64,000 nucleotides of DNA from Gemmatimonadaceae bacterium (GCA_019752115.1 JAIEMN010000009.1:1-64000); one strand, 5' to 3'; shown: positions 45,843-58,846, counted from the stretch's first letter. A program made the numbers and translations. Notes: a model not told the origin generated them from the sequence alone.

Positions 45843-48169
45843 GTTCGACGGTTCCCACTTCGTCCCGCGTGGAACCCCGGGCGGGCGATCCGGCCATCAC
45901 GCCCGCGCTCGTCGCGGAGCACGGGATCACGGAGTTCGAGTACGAGCGGTTGGTGAACATGCTCGGTCGGACGCCCACGTTCACCGAGATCGGCGTCGTC
46001 AGTGCCCTGTGGAGCGAGCACTGCTCCTACAAGCATTCACGTCCGATGCTCAAGACGCTCCCGACCAAGGCGCCGTGGGTGCTGCAGGGGCCCGGTGAGA
46101 ACGCGGGCGTCATCTCGGTCGGCGACGGATGGGCGGTGGCCTTCAAGATCGAGTCGCACAATCACCCTTCGGCGGTGGAGCCGTATCAGGGCGCCGCAAC
46201 CGGCGTGGGCGGCATTCTGCGTGACGTCTTCACGATGGGGGCCCGTCCGATCGCGCTGCTGAACTCGCTGCGCTTCGGGCCGCTCTCGTCGCCGCGTGTG
46301 CGCTGGCTCTTCTCCGGCGTGGTGAAGGGGATCGGCGACTACGGCAACTGCGTGGGCGTGCCCACCGTAGGTGGCGAGGTCGTCTTCGATCCGTCGTACG
46401 AAGGCAACCCGCTCGTGAACGCGATGTGCGTGGGGCTCATGCGCGAGGATGAACTCATCCGCGCGGTGGCGAGCGGGGTCGGCAATCCCATCATGGCGGT
46501 GGGCGCACGCACCGGCCGCGATGGCATTCATGGAGCCTCGTTCGCGTCGGAAGATCTGTCGGAAGCGAGCGATGCCAAGCGCCCCATGGTGCAGGTCGGT
46601 GATCCGTTCACCGAGAAGCTGCTGCTGGAGGCGTCGCTGGAGCTGATTCGCAGCGGGCACATTGTGGCCATTCAGGACATGGGCGCCGCCGGTCTCACGT
46701 CGTCCTCGGCGGAAATGGCCGAGCGCGGCGATGTCGGCGTGACGATCGATGTCACGAAGGTCCCGGTGCGCGAGCAGGGGATGACACCGTACGAGATCCT
46801 GCTCTCGGAGTCGCAGGAGCGGATGCTCGTCGTGGCCAAGCAGGGGCACGAGGACGACGTGCGGGCGATTCTCGCCAAGTGGGACCTCGAAGCCGCCGTC
46901 ATCGGCGAAGTGATCGCCGAGCCGGTCTATCGCGTGACCGAAGGTGACAAGATCGTCGCCGAGTTCCCGGGCTCGCGCCTGGTGACGGAGTGCCCGCAGT
47001 ACGTGCTCGAGCCGCGCGAGAGCGAGGCACTCAAGGCCGCGCGGCACCGCGATCCGCATGCGGTGACGCCGCTGCCGGAAGAGCGCGATCATAGCTGGAC
47101 GCTCGAGCGGCTTCTTTCCTCGCCCACGATCGCGAGCAAGCGGTGGGTGTGGCAGCAGTACGATTCGACCGTGCGGACGAGCACCGTGCGAGGCCCGGGC
47201 AGCGATGCCGCGGTGGTGCGCCTGCGCGGGACCGACAAGGCCATCGCGCTGTGCATCGACGGTAACGGCCGGCACGTCGCGCTCTCGCCGCGGAATGGCG
47301 GCCGCGCCGCGGTGTGTGAGGCGGCGCGCAACGTGGCGTGCACCGGGGCCCGCCCGATGGCGATCACGAACAACCTCAACTTCGGCAACCCGAAGAAGCC
47401 CGAGGTGTACTTCCAGCTCAGCGAAGCCATCAAGGGCATGGGCGAGGCGTGCACAGTCCTCGAGTCGCCGGTGACCGGCGGCAACGTCTCGCTGTACAAC
47501 GAGAATCCGCAGGGCGCCATTCATCCGACGCCGACCATCGGCATGGTGGGACTCATCGAGTCGATGGCCCACGTGACGCCGAGTGGCTTCCAGCAGGTGG
47601 GCGATGAGATCGTGCTGCTCGGCGAGAACACGGCGGAGCTTGGCGCGAGTGAGTATCTGCTGGCGCTCCACGGGCTCACGATCGGCGAACCGCCGGTGTG
47701 TGATCCGACCCGGGAACGGGCGCTGATCGATGCGCTCTTGGCGGCGATCAAGGCCGGCGCGGTGCGCTCGGCGCACGATTGCAGCGACGGTGGCCTGGCA
47801 GTTGCGCTCGCGGAGTGCGCGATCCTCAATCGGGAGCAGCTCTTTGGCTTCACGGTGGATCTGTCGGTCTGGGCCACCCTGCCCCATCGCGCGCTGCTCT
47901 TTGGCGAAGCACATGGACGCGTCGTGGTCTCCACCGCCGATAGCGCCGCGGTGCTGGCCGCTGCGGCGCAGTATGGCGTACCCGCCCGGGTCATCGGGCG
48001 CGTCACGAGCGCCGAGGAAGGCGCCCGGGTGACGATTTCGGACGACACGTTCACGGCTCCCGTGACGTGGCTCGCGAAGGCGTTTCATGAGGCCATTCCG
48101 CAGGCGATGGACGGCGATACGCCGGCCGAGCATGCGGTGTCGGCGTCGCACGCCCCTTCCAACGACTGA
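45839..48169 (+). CDS. purL: FGAM synthase large subunit PurL (small form)
   Basis: A 776-residue ATP-dependent synthetase of the small PurL class that needs PurS and PurQ. Marks are [11 protein letters not shown] near residue 60, [37 protein letters not shown], and in the second half [14 protein letters not shown] and [15 protein letters not shown]. The length is slightly above the B. subtilis protein. ATGA overlap with purQ; purF follows after 15 nt. Confidence 0.97.
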   Translation: MSSTVPTSSRVEPRAGDPAITPALVAEHGITEFEYERLVNMLGRTPTFTEIGVVSALWSEHCSYKHSRPMLKTLPTKAPWVLQGPGENAGVISVGDGWAVAFKIESHNHPSAVEPYQGAATGVGGILRDVFTMGARPIALLNSLRFGPLSSPRVRWLFSGVVKGIGDYGNCVGVPTVGGEVVFDPSYEGNPLVNAMCVGLMREDELIRAVASGVGNPIMAVGARTGRDGIHGASFASEDLSEASDAKRPMVQVGDPFTEKLLLEASLELIRSGHIVAIQDMGAAGLTSSSAEMAERGDVGVTIDVTKVPVREQGMTPYEILLSESQERMLVVAKQGHEDDVRAILAKWDLEAAVIGEVIAEPVYRVTEGDKIVAEFPGSRLVTECPQYVLEPRESEALKAARHRDPHAVTPLPEERDHSWTLERLLSSPTIASKRWVWQQYDSTVRTSTVRGPGSDAAVVRLRGTDKAIALCIDGNGRHVALSPRNGGRAAVCEAARNVACTGARPMAITNNLNFGNPKKPEVYFQLSEAIKGMGEACTVLESPVTGGNVSLYNENPQGAIHPTPTIGMVGLIESMAHVTPSGFQQVGDEIVLLGENTAELGASEYLLALHGLTIGEPPVCDPTRERALIDALLAAIKAGAVRSAHDCSDGGLAVALAECAILNREQLFGFTVDLSVWATLPHRALLFGEAHGRVVVSTADSAAVLAAAAQYGVPARVIGRVTSAEEGARVTISDDTFTAPVTWLAKAFHEAIPQAMDGDTPAEHAVSASHAPSND

Positions 48170-48184
48170 TCGGGAGTTTTCTCC

Positions 48185-49588
48185 ATGTGTGGGATCTTTG
48201 GCGTCTACGGGCACACGGATGCGGCCGCGCTCACGCAGCTCGGTTTGTATTCGCTGCAGCACCGCGGCCAGGAGTCAGCAGGGATCGTGGCGGTGAGCGA
48301 GAGCGGCATCGCGCGTGCCAGTCGCGCGATGGGGCTCGTCTCGGAGGGGTTCAGCGAATCCGATATGGAAACGCTGACGGGCCCCATCGCGATCGGGCAC
48401 ACGCGCTATAGCACGGCCGGGTCGTCGGCGATCGAGAACGCGCAGCCGATCCTGGCGCGCGTGCGGCAGGGGCACATCGCGCTCGCGCACAACGGCAATC
48501 TGACGAACGCGGTGGAGCTGCGCCGTGAACTCGAGGACGCCGGGGCGATCTTCGCCAGCACGATGGACTCCGAGGTCATCGTGCATCGCATTGCCCGCGC
48601 CTACGGCAATTCGCCGGAGGAGCGTGTGGCGCGCGCCCTCGCCGGTGTCGAGGGCGCATACTGCCTGCTCGTGCTGCTCGGCGAGACGGTGATCGTCGCG
48701 CGCGATCCGCACGGCTGGCGACCGCTGGTCATGGGGCGCCTCGGCGACAGCATCGTGTTTGCGTCGGAGACGTGCGCGCTCGATATCGTCGGGGCCACGA
48801 TCGAGCGGGAGATCGCGCCCGGTGAGATTGTGGCCGTGGACGAACTCGGCCTGCGCACGATGCATGTGCTGCCGTCGGCGCCGCTCAATCGCTGCGTCTT
48901 CGAGCACGTGTACTTCGCGCGCCCCGACAGCAACGTTTTCGGTGGCTCGGTGGATCGTTCGCGGCGCGCGCTCGGCCGTCAGCTGGCGCGGGAGTGCCCG
49001 GCGCCAGGGGCCGAGGTCGTGTTCGCCGTACCCGATTCGTCCAACTCGGCGGCGCTGGGCTTTGCCGAGGAGAGCGGCGTGCCCTACGAGCTGGCGCTCA
49101 TCCGTAACCACTACGTCGGGCGCACCTTCATTCAGCCCACGCAGTCGGGGCGCACGGCCAAGGTGAAGGTCAAGTACAACCCGGTGCGCGAGCTCATCGA
49201 AGGGAAGAGCGTCGTCATGGTCGACGACTCCATCGTGCGCGGGACGACCACCAAGGGCCTTGTGTCGCTGGTGCGGGCGGCGGGGGCTCGGGAAGTGCAT
49301 ATGCGCGTCTCGAGTGCCCCGATTATCAGCCCGTGCTACTACGGCATCGACACGCCCCGGAAGACCGAGCTGATCGCGGCGCAGATGACGCACGAGGAAC
49401 TCGTGCGTCATTTGGGCGTTGACTCCCTCGGGTACCTCTCGATTGACGGCATGCTGACCGCGATGCCGGACGGACCGGGGGGATATTGCCATGCCTGCTT
49501 CTCCGGTCGGTATCCGACGGCGACTCCGGTCGACGCGGAGCTGCTTCGCGCCGGTGGAGGCATTCCCCTTCCTCTGGCCGTTGGCTGA
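48185..49588 (+). CDS. purF: Amidophosphoribosyltransferase, [4Fe-4S] type
   Basis: A 467-residue enzyme for the first committed step of purine synthesis. The N-terminal nucleophile Cys directly follows the Met (MCGIFGVYG), so only Met removal is needed and no propeptide is seen. The PRPP loop is VVMVDDSIVRGTT. Cysteines in LNRCVFEHVYFARPDS, ISPCYYGID and YCHACFSGRYP match the four Fe-S cluster ligands of the B. subtilis type, whose cluster makes the enzyme oxygen-sensitive. A GGGAG precedes ATG 48185. Confidence 0.96.
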   Translation: MCGIFGVYGHTDAAALTQLGLYSLQHRGQESAGIVAVSESGIARASRAMGLVSEGFSESDMETLTGPIAIGHTRYSTAGSSAIENAQPILARVRQGHIALAHNGNLTNAVELRRELEDAGAIFASTMDSEVIVHRIARAYGNSPEERVARALAGVEGAYCLLVLLGETVIVARDPHGWRPLVMGRLGDSIVFASETCALDIVGATIEREIAPGEIVAVDELGLRTMHVLPSAPLNRCVFEHVYFARPDSNVFGGSVDRSRRALGRQLARECPAPGAEVVFAVPDSSNSAALGFAEESGVPYELALIRNHYVGRTFIQPTQSGRTAKVKVKYNPVRELIEGKSVVMVDDSIVRGTTTKGLVSLVRAAGAREVHMRVSSAPIISPCYYGIDTPRKTELIAAQMTHEELVRHLGVDSLGYLSIDGMLTAMPDGPGGYCHACFSGRYPTATPVDAELLRAGGGIPLPLAVG

Positions 49589-49627
49589 TTGCCACCGGCT
49601 CGCCCCGCCCCCTTGGAGACCCCGCCT

Positions 49628-52306
<2,679 letters not shown>

Positions 52307-52332
52307 CGCGGTCGGTCCGCGCTGGACCGCCA

Positions 52333-52369
52333 AACACGAAGGGCCCGCCAAAAGCGGGCCCTTCGTGTT
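52333..52369. terminator. Bidirectional terminator between ppdK and ssrA
   Basis: A perfect 16-bp stem (52333-52348 with 52354-52369, loop CAAAA). It lies 26 nt after the ppdK stop and 3 nt beyond the mature tmRNA 3' end on the other strand, so it probably terminates both transcripts. There is no long T tract. Confidence 0.75.
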
Positions 52370-52372
52370 GAG

Positions 52373-52727
52373 TGGAGGTGAGGGGAATCGAACCCCTGTC
52401 CGAGACTAGATCCACCCCAGCTTCTACGTGCGTATTCCATTGATTGAGGTCTCCATCCGCTGGCCAATGGAAAGCCCACGTCAGGACAAGCCTTCTAGAG
52501 TTTCATCTCAGCGCGGAAGGCGCACACCGAGACTAGCCCAGATTTGCGATACTCACGTGCCGCCCCGGGCGGGCTGCCGCGTGAGCACTGCTACGTAACC
52601 CGAAGGTTAGGCAGCGAGCGCGAGGTTGTTGTTCGCGATTGTGATTTTCCCGAGTGTTTTACCAGGTGCTCGAGGACCTGGGCACGCTACCAGAGATTCA
52701 CCAACCCCGTCGAAGCCAGTCACCCCC
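52373..52727 (-). ncRNA. ssrA: Transfer-messenger RNA (tmRNA)
   Basis: A 355-nt tmRNA that rescues stalled ribosomes with SmpB. The 5' end GGGGGTGACTGGCTTCGACG (from 52727 on the minus strand) pairs with the 3' CACCTCC; a T-arm GGGGTTCGATTCCCC and discriminator A end at 52373. CCA is not encoded. The tag frame ends at TAA 52607-52609. Read backward it gives LALAA, preceded by NNN. The resume codon is either GCG (52634-52636, tag ANNNLALAA) or GGG (52649-52651, tag GKITIANNNLALAA). It is a one-piece form. It lies downstream of dus with its own promoter. Confidence 0.95.
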
Positions 52728-52772
52728 GGTTCGAACGGTCCTGCCCGGCCAACAACGCCGGTCCTGCTTCCT

Positions 52773-52802
52773 ACACTACACGACGGATGCCGGTTCCGGC
52801 AA
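52773..52802 (-). promoter_or_regulatory. Promoter of ssrA
   Basis: On the minus strand -35 TTGCCG (52797-52802), 18-nt spacer, -10 TAGTGT (52773-52778). Transcription would begin about 40 nt before the mature tmRNA 5' end, as expected for an RNase P-trimmed precursor. Confidence 0.55.
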
Positions 52803-52813
52803 CTCCGAGCCGG

Positions 52814-53863
52814 TCAGGCGGCCTCGCAGGAGAGCGAGGAGACGTCGGGATCATCCGCCTTCACGCCGCGCGCCACGTAGTCGTCGTAGAACGCGAGATA
52901 GGTCGAGAAGATCTGCTCCACCTCGGCAAAGTCCCGCACCTGATGCAGCTTGGCGCGGAGTTCTGCCGAATTGGGCAGCCCCTTCACGTACCATCCGAGA
53001 TGCTTGCGGAACTCGATCGCCGCGCCGATCGGATCGACTTCGTACTCCTGCACCATCCGCGCGTGCGAAAGGGCCACCGCGAAGCGCTCTTGCACGCCCG
53101 GCGTCTCGGGCATCGGCTCGCCGTTGATGAGCGCGCGTGCCTGTCGGAACACCCACGGCTGCCCGTAGCTGCCGCGGCCGATCATGATGCCATCGGCCTT
53201 GGTGTGGTCGAGCATCCGCTTCGCATCGTGCGCCGTCTTGATGTCTCCGTTGCCGAGCACCGGGATATCCAGCGCCTCCGCGACCTGCGCGATCTCATCC
53301 CAGTTGGCCATGCCGGTATACATCTGCGTGCGCGTGCGCGCGTGCAGCGTGAACACCTTTGCGCCCGCGTCCTGCATGCGCAGAGCGATGCCGACCGGGT
53401 CGCGCATCTGTTCGTTCCAGCCGCTCCGCGTCTTCACCGTCACCGGCAGATGCGTGGCCTTGACGACCGCGCGGATGATCTCCTGAACCAGATCCAGATC
53501 CTTGAGGCACCCCGAGCCGCCATTACGCCGCACGACCTTCTTGACCGGACATCCGAAGTTGATGTCCACGAAGTCGGGCATGAACAGATCGGTGACCATC
53601 GCGGCGGCATCGGCCATCGCCGCCGGATCCGCCCCGAAGATCTGGACGCCAATGGGGCGTTCCTCGGGGGCGAAGCGCAGTTTGCTGATGGTCGCGACGT
53701 TCTCACGGCGGATTCCCTCGGCCGACAAAAACTCGGTCACGACGACGTCCGCCCCATGGGCGTGGCACAGGCGGCGGAACGGCGACTCGGACACGCCCGC
53801 CATCGGCGCCAGATACAATGGCACCGGATTGGGCACGGCGAAGGAAAAAACCTTGCGGGACAT
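52814..53863 (-). CDS. dus: tRNA-dihydrouridine synthase
   Basis: A 349-residue FMN enzyme of the DusB-like type that reduces uridines in tRNA D-loops. The N-terminal FMN block is VPLYLAPMAGVSESPFRRL. The catalytic Cys is C105 (INFGCPVKKVVRRNGGSG), and VTVKTRSGW, LHARTRTQMYTG and GNGDIKTAHDA follow. ATG 53861-53863 is set by the family start and by a promoter ending 7 nt upstream. It is divergent from the ptsN-like gene and lies upstream of ssrA. Confidence 0.94.
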   Translation of the reverse strand: MSRKVFSFAVPNPVPLYLAPMAGVSESPFRRLCHAHGADVVVTEFLSAEGIRRENVATISKLRFAPEERPIGVQIFGADPAAMADAAAMVTDLFMPDFVDINFGCPVKKVVRRNGGSGCLKDLDLVQEIIRAVVKATHLPVTVKTRSGWNEQMRDPVGIALRMQDAGAKVFTLHARTRTQMYTGMANWDEIAQVAEALDIPVLGNGDIKTAHDAKRMLDHTKADGIMIGRGSYGQPWVFRQARALINGEPMPETPGVQERFAVALSHARMVQEYEVDPIGAAIEFRKHLGWYVKGLPNSAELRAKLHQVRDFAEVEQIFSTYLAFYDDYVARGVKADDPDVSSLSCEAA

Positions 53864-53870
53864 GCAGTTA

Positions 53871-53899
53871 AAGCTAGCCACCCCGGATTGGCCCGGCAA
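53871..53899 (-). promoter_or_regulatory. Promoter of dus (leaderless type)
   Basis: On the minus strand -35 TTGCCG (53894-53899), 17-nt spacer, -10 TAGCTT (53871-53876). The -10 ends 7 nt before the ATG, so the start codon should be at or next to the mRNA 5' end. Confidence 0.7.
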
Positions 53900-53908
53900 C
53901 GCGCCGGT

Positions 53909-53936
53909 TTGACTCCCGGCGGTTCGTGGATATGTT
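53909..53936 (+). promoter_or_regulatory. Promoter of the ptsN-like gene
   Basis: -35 TTGACT (53909-53914), 16-nt spacer, -10 TATGTT (53931-53936), ending 8 nt before the ATG. It lies back to back with the dus promoter: the two -35 boxes are only 9 nt apart. Confidence 0.7.
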
Positions 53937-53944
53937 ACCGGGCT

Positions 53945-54397
53945 ATGGAACTGCGCGAATTCTTCTCCGAAGACGCCGTCCAGCTCGAGCTCCAGGGCAC
54001 GACCAAGGACGAAATTCTCAAGGAACTCATCGGGCTGCTGAAGCTCGATGAGAAGTCCGAGGGCATGCTGTTCAAGATGCTCAAGCGGCGCGAAAATCTC
54101 GGTTCGACCGGGATTGGCCGTGGCATCGCGATCCCGCATTGCCGCTCGCTCGTCGTCAACCGCTTGCGTGTCGCGTTCGGCCGCAAGAAGGATGGCGTCG
54201 ACTTCAAGGCGATCGACGACAAGCCGGTCAACTTCTTCTTCCTGATCGTCGCGCCGCCGCTTGAGGTGTCGAACCAGTACCTCCCGGTGCTCGGCAAGAT
54301 CGCGCAGTTCAGCAAGGAGAGTGACGTGCCCGGCCGCCTGCTCGAGCTGACGTCGCCCGCCGAGTTCATGGCGCTCCTCGAGGAGAAGCGCGTCTAG
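53945..54397 (+). CDS. PTS EIIA-type (PtsN-like) phosphocarrier protein
   Basis: A 150-residue EIIA domain of the fructose/nitrogen-PTS class. The phosphorylated His is H65 in GIAIPHCRS, preceded by NLGSTGIGRG. No membrane EIIBC partner is nearby, so a regulatory role like PtsN (nitrogen or potassium control) is more likely than sugar uptake. The protein starts at the ATG 8 nt after its -10 box, with no ribosome-binding site, suggesting a leaderless message. The stop touches the stop of the convergent MATE gene with no gap. Confidence 0.88.
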   Translation: MELREFFSEDAVQLELQGTTKDEILKELIGLLKLDEKSEGMLFKMLKRRENLGSTGIGRGIAIPHCRSLVVNRLRVAFGRKKDGVDFKAIDDKPVNFFFLIVAPPLEVSNQYLPVLGKIAQFSKESDVPGRLLELTSPAEFMALLEEKRV

Positions 54398-55750
54398 TCA
54401 GTGATCGACGACGACGCGCGCGATATCGGCGCGCAGTCGTCGGATCACGCGCCCGCTCTGCAGCAGCGCGGCCGCCGCGAGGCCGGCCACCAGGCCAACC
54501 CAGAGCCCTCGCTCACGTAGGCTCGTGTGAAAGCCGAGCCACCAGCCCAGGGGAATGCCCACGCCCCAGAAGGCGACCATGTGCAGGATCGCCGGGATGC
54601 GGGTGTCGCCGGTGCCGCGCAGCACGCCGCTCGTCACCGCCTGCAGCCCGTCGAAGACCTGAAACCACCCCGCCAGCGGAATCAGGCTCGTGGCCACGGC
54701 GAACGTCGCCGCTTCGGTGGTATAGAGCGCCGCCAGCGCCCCCGGTGCGCTGATGAACACGACGGCGCTCACGCACATCACCCCCGCGCCACAGGCAATC
54801 GCCGCGGCGGCATCACGGCGCGCAGCGGGCATGTCCCCACGGCCAATGGCCCGGCCAACGACCGCCGCCGCCGCGCCCGAGATGCCGAGCGGCACCATGA
54901 AGGTGAAGGCCGCCATGTTGAGCGCGATCTCGTGGCCCGCCAGTGACGCCGTGCCCATCCACCCCATGAAGAGCGCAGTCAGGCCGAAGGCAAAGCTTTC
55001 GAAGAACCACTGCACCCCGATGGGCACCCCGATGCGAAGCATGCGCGACATCGGCCCCCACGTCAGCGAGTCGGCACGCCACGGACGCAGAGTGGGGCGC
55101 AGGACCGGCCAGGCGATCATCAGCAGCACGCCGGCCATCACCCACGTCGAGATCGCCGTGGCAATGCCGGAGCCGGCGACGCCCAGGGCGGGAGCGCCGC
55201 CATTCCCAAAGACCAGCAGCCAGTTCGCCACGGCGTTGACGAGATTGGCCACCAGCGCGGCGAAGAGAATGGGGCGCACGGGCCCCAGCGCCTGCAGCGT
55301 CTGACGCATCACCGCAAAGGCAAAGAACGGGATCGCGCCGAGTGCGCGCCGCCGCGCGTAGACGGCGGTCTGCGAGACGACCTCCGCGGGTTGCTCCAGC
55401 GCCCCCAGGATGGCCTCGCCAGGGGTGAGGACCAGCATGACCACCACGGCGATGGCGAGGGCCAGCACCAAGCCGCGCTGCACGCCGCGCGCGACGGCGG
55501 CCTCGTCGCCGGCACCGACGGCCTGCGCCACCACGGGATCGATGGCGAAGAGCACCCCGATCCCGAATACGCTCACGTTGAAGAAGTAGAAGTTGCCCAG
55601 CGCGACGGCCGCGATGGCGGCACCGCCCAGGCGCCCGACCATGAGCGTATCCACCACGCCCATCGCCTGAATGCCGAGATTGATCAGCACGATGGGCAGC
55701 GCGACCTGCATCATCTCGCGCAGGTCACGCTGCCAGTCGCGTCCCGTCAC
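54398..55750 (-). CDS. MATE family multidrug/organic cation efflux protein
   Basis: A 450-residue inner-membrane antiporter with about 12 hydrophobic segments in two related halves. The first half has PIVLINLGIQAMGVVDTLMVG and the second IGVPIGVQWFFESFAFGL; FQVFDGLQAVTSGVLRGTGD is a MATE hallmark. It starts at GTG 55748-55750, one nt after the amidohydrolase stop, so it ends the long hisS operon. The substrate is unknown. Confidence 0.92.
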   Translation of the reverse strand: MTGRDWQRDLREMMQVALPIVLINLGIQAMGVVDTLMVGRLGGAAIAAVALGNFYFFNVSVFGIGVLFAIDPVVAQAVGAGDEAAVARGVQRGLVLALAIAVVVMLVLTPGEAILGALEQPAEVVSQTAVYARRRALGAIPFFAFAVMRQTLQALGPVRPILFAALVANLVNAVANWLLVFGNGGAPALGVAGSGIATAISTWVMAGVLLMIAWPVLRPTLRPWRADSLTWGPMSRMLRIGVPIGVQWFFESFAFGLTALFMGWMGTASLAGHEIALNMAAFTFMVPLGISGAAAAVVGRAIGRGDMPAARRDAAAAIACGAGVMCVSAVVFISAPGALAALYTTEAATFAVATSLIPLAGWFQVFDGLQAVTSGVLRGTGDTRIPAILHMVAFWGVGIPLGWWLGFHTSLRERGLWVGLVAGLAAAALLQSGRVIRRLRADIARVVVDH

Positions 55751-55751
55751 G

Positions 55752-57287
55752 TCAGCGCTTCTTGGCGGCGCGGACCATGTCGCGGACTTCGCTCAGCAGT
55801 CGCTGCGCGTCGTAGGGCACGCCGTCCTTGATCGTCCACGCCACGCCGCCGCCGGCGCCCGCCGCGGCATCGGCGCGCGGCGGATAGAACACCTTGAGAT
55901 CCTCGAGCGGATTGCCGTTCAGGATCGCGAGGTCCGCCAGGTAACCGGGGCGCACACGCCCCAGCCGCGAGGCCTCGCCGAGGATCTGGGCGTTGTTGGC
56001 CGTGACATGCTGCAGCGCCTTGATGGGCTGGAACCCTGCTTCCTGATGCAGTTCGAGTTCGCGAATCAGCCCGAAGCCGTAGATCTGGTAGATGAACCCG
56101 GCATCCTCGCCAGCGCCGACCACGCCGCCCATGCGCTCGAAGTCGCGCACGGCCTGGAACCAGATGCGGTAATTCTCCTTCCAGTACGCTTCGTCGGTGC
56201 TGCTCCAGTTCGCGAAGTACGACCCATGATTGGCCGCGTTCGGCTTGAAGTACGTGTCGAGCGTGGGATGCAGATACTCGGCAAACCAGGGCTGCGTTTC
56301 CGCGCGCTGCAGATCGCGGCTCGCTTCATAGATCTCGAGCGTCGGGTTCCACGCGACCTTGGCCTTCACCATCGCCTGCAGCACGTCCTGCAGGCGGCGC
56401 GGATCCGCTTCGCGCCACAGGCGGCCCGCCCAGCGGAAGCGCATCCCCTCGTCGGCATAGTTGAAGTTCGACGGGAAGTGTTGCGCACCATCCGGAATCG
56501 CCGCGTCGGGGACCCCGTACCAATGCTCGATGCTCGTCAGGCCAGCCGCCGCCGCATCGAGGGCGTTCGTCTCATCCACGGCCATGTGGTGCGCGGTTCC
56601 CAGTCCGAGCTTGCGGGCCTCGTCAACGACCGGATAGTACACATCCTTGTCCATGCCGAAGAGCTTGAGCCCGTCCACGCCCATCGCCTTCAGGTCACGG
56701 ACGCGCTGCCGCGCTTCCTGTTCATTGCGCGGGATGGGCATGTACGCGTAGCGCGCGTACACGTACAGCCGTGGCGCGACGATCTCGTTCGCCGCACTCT
56801 TGGCCCGCAGCTGCAGCGTCTTCGCGGTCTCGCTGGACACATCACGCACCGTGGTGATGCCCATGCCAAGCCAGAGCTTCATCTGGTAGTCGAGCGGCTG
56901 CGGGATACCCGCGCGCTCATCCTGCACGTGCCCATGGATGTTGATGAGCCCCGGCACGACGTACTTGCCCGTGGCGTCGATCTCTACGTCCCCCTGCGGA
57001 CGGCGCGCCGTCCCTTCGCGCATCGCGACCGGATCGAGCGCGACGATATCGACAATCCGGTTGCCTTCCAGGACGATGTCCTTCGGGCCCTCGGCCGGGG
57101 TGCCATTGCCCTCGATCACCGTCGCGCCCCGAATGACGAGCCGTCGCGGTCGTACGCCGTGCTGCGCCGTCGTGCGACCAGCCGACGGGCGACCCGCCCC
57201 GCCCTGCGCGCGCAGCGCAGGTGATGGCACGAGCGGGCTCACGCTCAGAACAGCCAACAGCGCAACGGCGCAACGCAGAGGGCGCAT
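55752..57287 (-). CDS. Secreted amidohydrolase-family protein
   Basis: A 511-residue metal-dependent hydrolase with a signal peptide (MRPLRCAVALLAVLSVSPLV, cleavage near LRAQG). The amidohydrolase barrel shows the first HxH metal site in NIHGHVQDE, a possible bridging Lys in DGLKLFGMD, later histidines in GTAHHMAVDE and SIEHWYG, and an Asp in GAGEDAG. It ends with the composite beta domain (GYLADLAILNGNPLEDLK). Periplasmic imidazolonepropionase- or prolidase-like peptidases look like this; the substrate is unknown. ATG 57287 has GGGAG 8 nt upstream, inside the guaA end. Confidence 0.87.
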   Translation of the reverse strand: MRPLRCAVALLAVLSVSPLVPSPALRAQGGAGRPSAGRTTAQHGVRPRRLVIRGATVIEGNGTPAEGPKDIVLEGNRIVDIVALDPVAMREGTARRPQGDVEIDATGKYVVPGLINIHGHVQDERAGIPQPLDYQMKLWLGMGITTVRDVSSETAKTLQLRAKSAANEIVAPRLYVYARYAYMPIPRNEQEARQRVRDLKAMGVDGLKLFGMDKDVYYPVVDEARKLGLGTAHHMAVDETNALDAAAAGLTSIEHWYGVPDAAIPDGAQHFPSNFNYADEGMRFRWAGRLWREADPRRLQDVLQAMVKAKVAWNPTLEIYEASRDLQRAETQPWFAEYLHPTLDTYFKPNAANHGSYFANWSSTDEAYWKENYRIWFQAVRDFERMGGVVGAGEDAGFIYQIYGFGLIRELELHQEAGFQPIKALQHVTANNAQILGEASRLGRVRPGYLADLAILNGNPLEDLKVFYPPRADAAAGAGGGVAWTIKDGVPYDAQRLLSEVRDMVRAAKKR

Positions 57288-57292
57288 CGGAG

Positions 57293-58846
57293 TTACTCCC
57301 ACTCGATGGTGGCGGGGGGCTTGGAGCTGATGTCGTAGACGACGCGATTCACGCCGTCAACTTCGTTGATGATGCGGTTCGAGATGCGCGCCAGCACGTC
57401 GTGTGGGAAGTTGTACCAGTCGGCGGTCATGCCGTCGGTGCTGGTCACGGCACGCAAGGCAATCACATGCTCGTACGTGCGGCCATCGCCCATCACGCCC
57501 ACCGAGCGCACCGGCAGGAACACCGCGAAGGCCTGCCAGATCTCCGGATACAATCCGGCCGCGCGAATCTCTTCGAGGTAGATCGCGTCGGCGCGGCGCA
57601 GGATGTCGAGCGCATGCGGCGACACCTCACCAAGCACGCGGATGGCGAGCCCCGGTCCCGGGAACGGATGGCGACCCACCATCTCTTCGGGCAGGCCGAG
57701 TTCGCGCCCCACATTGCGGACTTCATCCTTGAACAGCTCACGCAGCGGCTCGATGAGCTGGAACTTCATGTCCTTCGGCAACCCGCCCACGTTGTGGTGC
57801 GTCTTGATCGTGGCCGATGGGCCGCCCTTCGCACTCACCGATTCGATCACGTCCGGATACAGCGTGCCCTGCACCAGGAACGCCGCATCCTTGCCGGCGT
57901 CCGCCGACGCCGCTTCGAACACGCGAATGAAGTGCTCGCCAATGATCTTGCGCTTCCGCTCCGGTTCGCCGACGCCGGCCAGCGCCGTCAGGAAGCGCTC
58001 TTCAGCGCGCACCGTAATGAGCCGGATCCCCAGATGCTCACCCATCGTGCGTTCGACCTGCTCACGCTCGTGCAAGCGCAGCAGACCGGTGTCCACGAAG
58101 ATGCAGGTGAGCTGATCGCCGATCGCCTTGTGCACCAGTGCGGCCGCGACACTCGAGTCCACACCGCCCGACAAGCCGCAAATCACCTGCTTGTCGCCGA
58201 CGAGTGCCCGGATCTTCTCGACTTCCATGTCGATGAAGTGCCCCGGCGTCCAATCCGGCGTGCAATGGCACACCCCAAAGAGGAAGTTCTGGATGATCTC
58301 GGCGCCGCGCACCGTGTGGTGCACTTCGGAGTGAAACTGAATCGCGTAGATCGGCTTCGTGGTGTGGCGGAAACCGGCGCAGGTGTGTCCGCTGTGGGCC
58401 GTGGCGACGTAGCCAGGCGGCACCTGCTCCACATGATCGCCATGGCTCATCCAGACGGTCGTCTTCTCGCCGGCGCCAAAGCCGGCGAAGAGCCCCGCGG
58501 CCTCATCGACCGTGACCTCCGCGCGGCCGTACTCCCTGCGACCACCACCGACCACCGCCCCGCCTTCGAGGTGCGCGATCAGCTGCATCCCGTAGCAGAC
58601 GCCCAGCACCGGCGCGATATCGAGGAGCTCGCGCGGGACCGTCGGCGCGCCCTCGTCCGTCACCGAGCTCGGACCACCCGAGAGAATGATGCCGGTGGGC
58701 TTCCACTCGCGAATCCACTCGAGGGACTTGGTGGGCGGGTGAATCTCGGAGTAGACACGCGCCTCGCGGACGCGGCGCGCAATGAGCTGCGTGAACTGCG
58801 AACCGCAGTCGAGAATGAGAATGCGGCTGGTCGTCGGGTTCTGCAT
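57293..58846 (-). CDS. guaA: GMP synthase (glutamine-hydrolysing)
   Basis: A 517-residue enzyme converting XMP to GMP. The N-terminal glutaminase has the nucleophile Cys in GVCYGMQL. The ATP-pyrophosphatase P-loop is [13 protein letters not shown], and the C-terminal dimer domain ends [13 protein letters not shown]. The ATG overlaps the preceding phosphoesterase stop by 1 nt (TGATG). It completes the purine genes in this window, though it sits in the hisS operon and not with purF. Confidence 0.97.
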   Translation of the reverse strand: MQNPTTSRILILDCGSQFTQLIARRVREARVYSEIHPPTKSLEWIREWKPTGIILSGGPSSVTDEGAPTVPRELLDIAPVLGVCYGMQLIAHLEGGAVVGGGRREYGRAEVTVDEAAGLFAGFGAGEKTTVWMSHGDHVEQVPPGYVATAHSGHTCAGFRHTTKPIYAIQFHSEVHHTVRGAEIIQNFLFGVCHCTPDWTPGHFIDMEVEKIRALVGDKQVICGLSGGVDSSVAAALVHKAIGDQLTCIFVDTGLLRLHEREQVERTMGEHLGIRLITVRAEERFLTALAGVGEPERKRKIIGEHFIRVFEAASADAGKDAAFLVQGTLYPDVIESVSAKGGPSATIKTHHNVGGLPKDMKFQLIEPLRELFKDEVRNVGRELGLPEEMVGRHPFPGPGLAIRVLGEVSPHALDILRRADAIYLEEIRAAGLYPEIWQAFAVFLPVRSVGVMGDGRTYEHVIALRAVTSTDGMTADWYNFPHDVLARISNRIINEVDGVNRVVYDISSKPPATIEWE

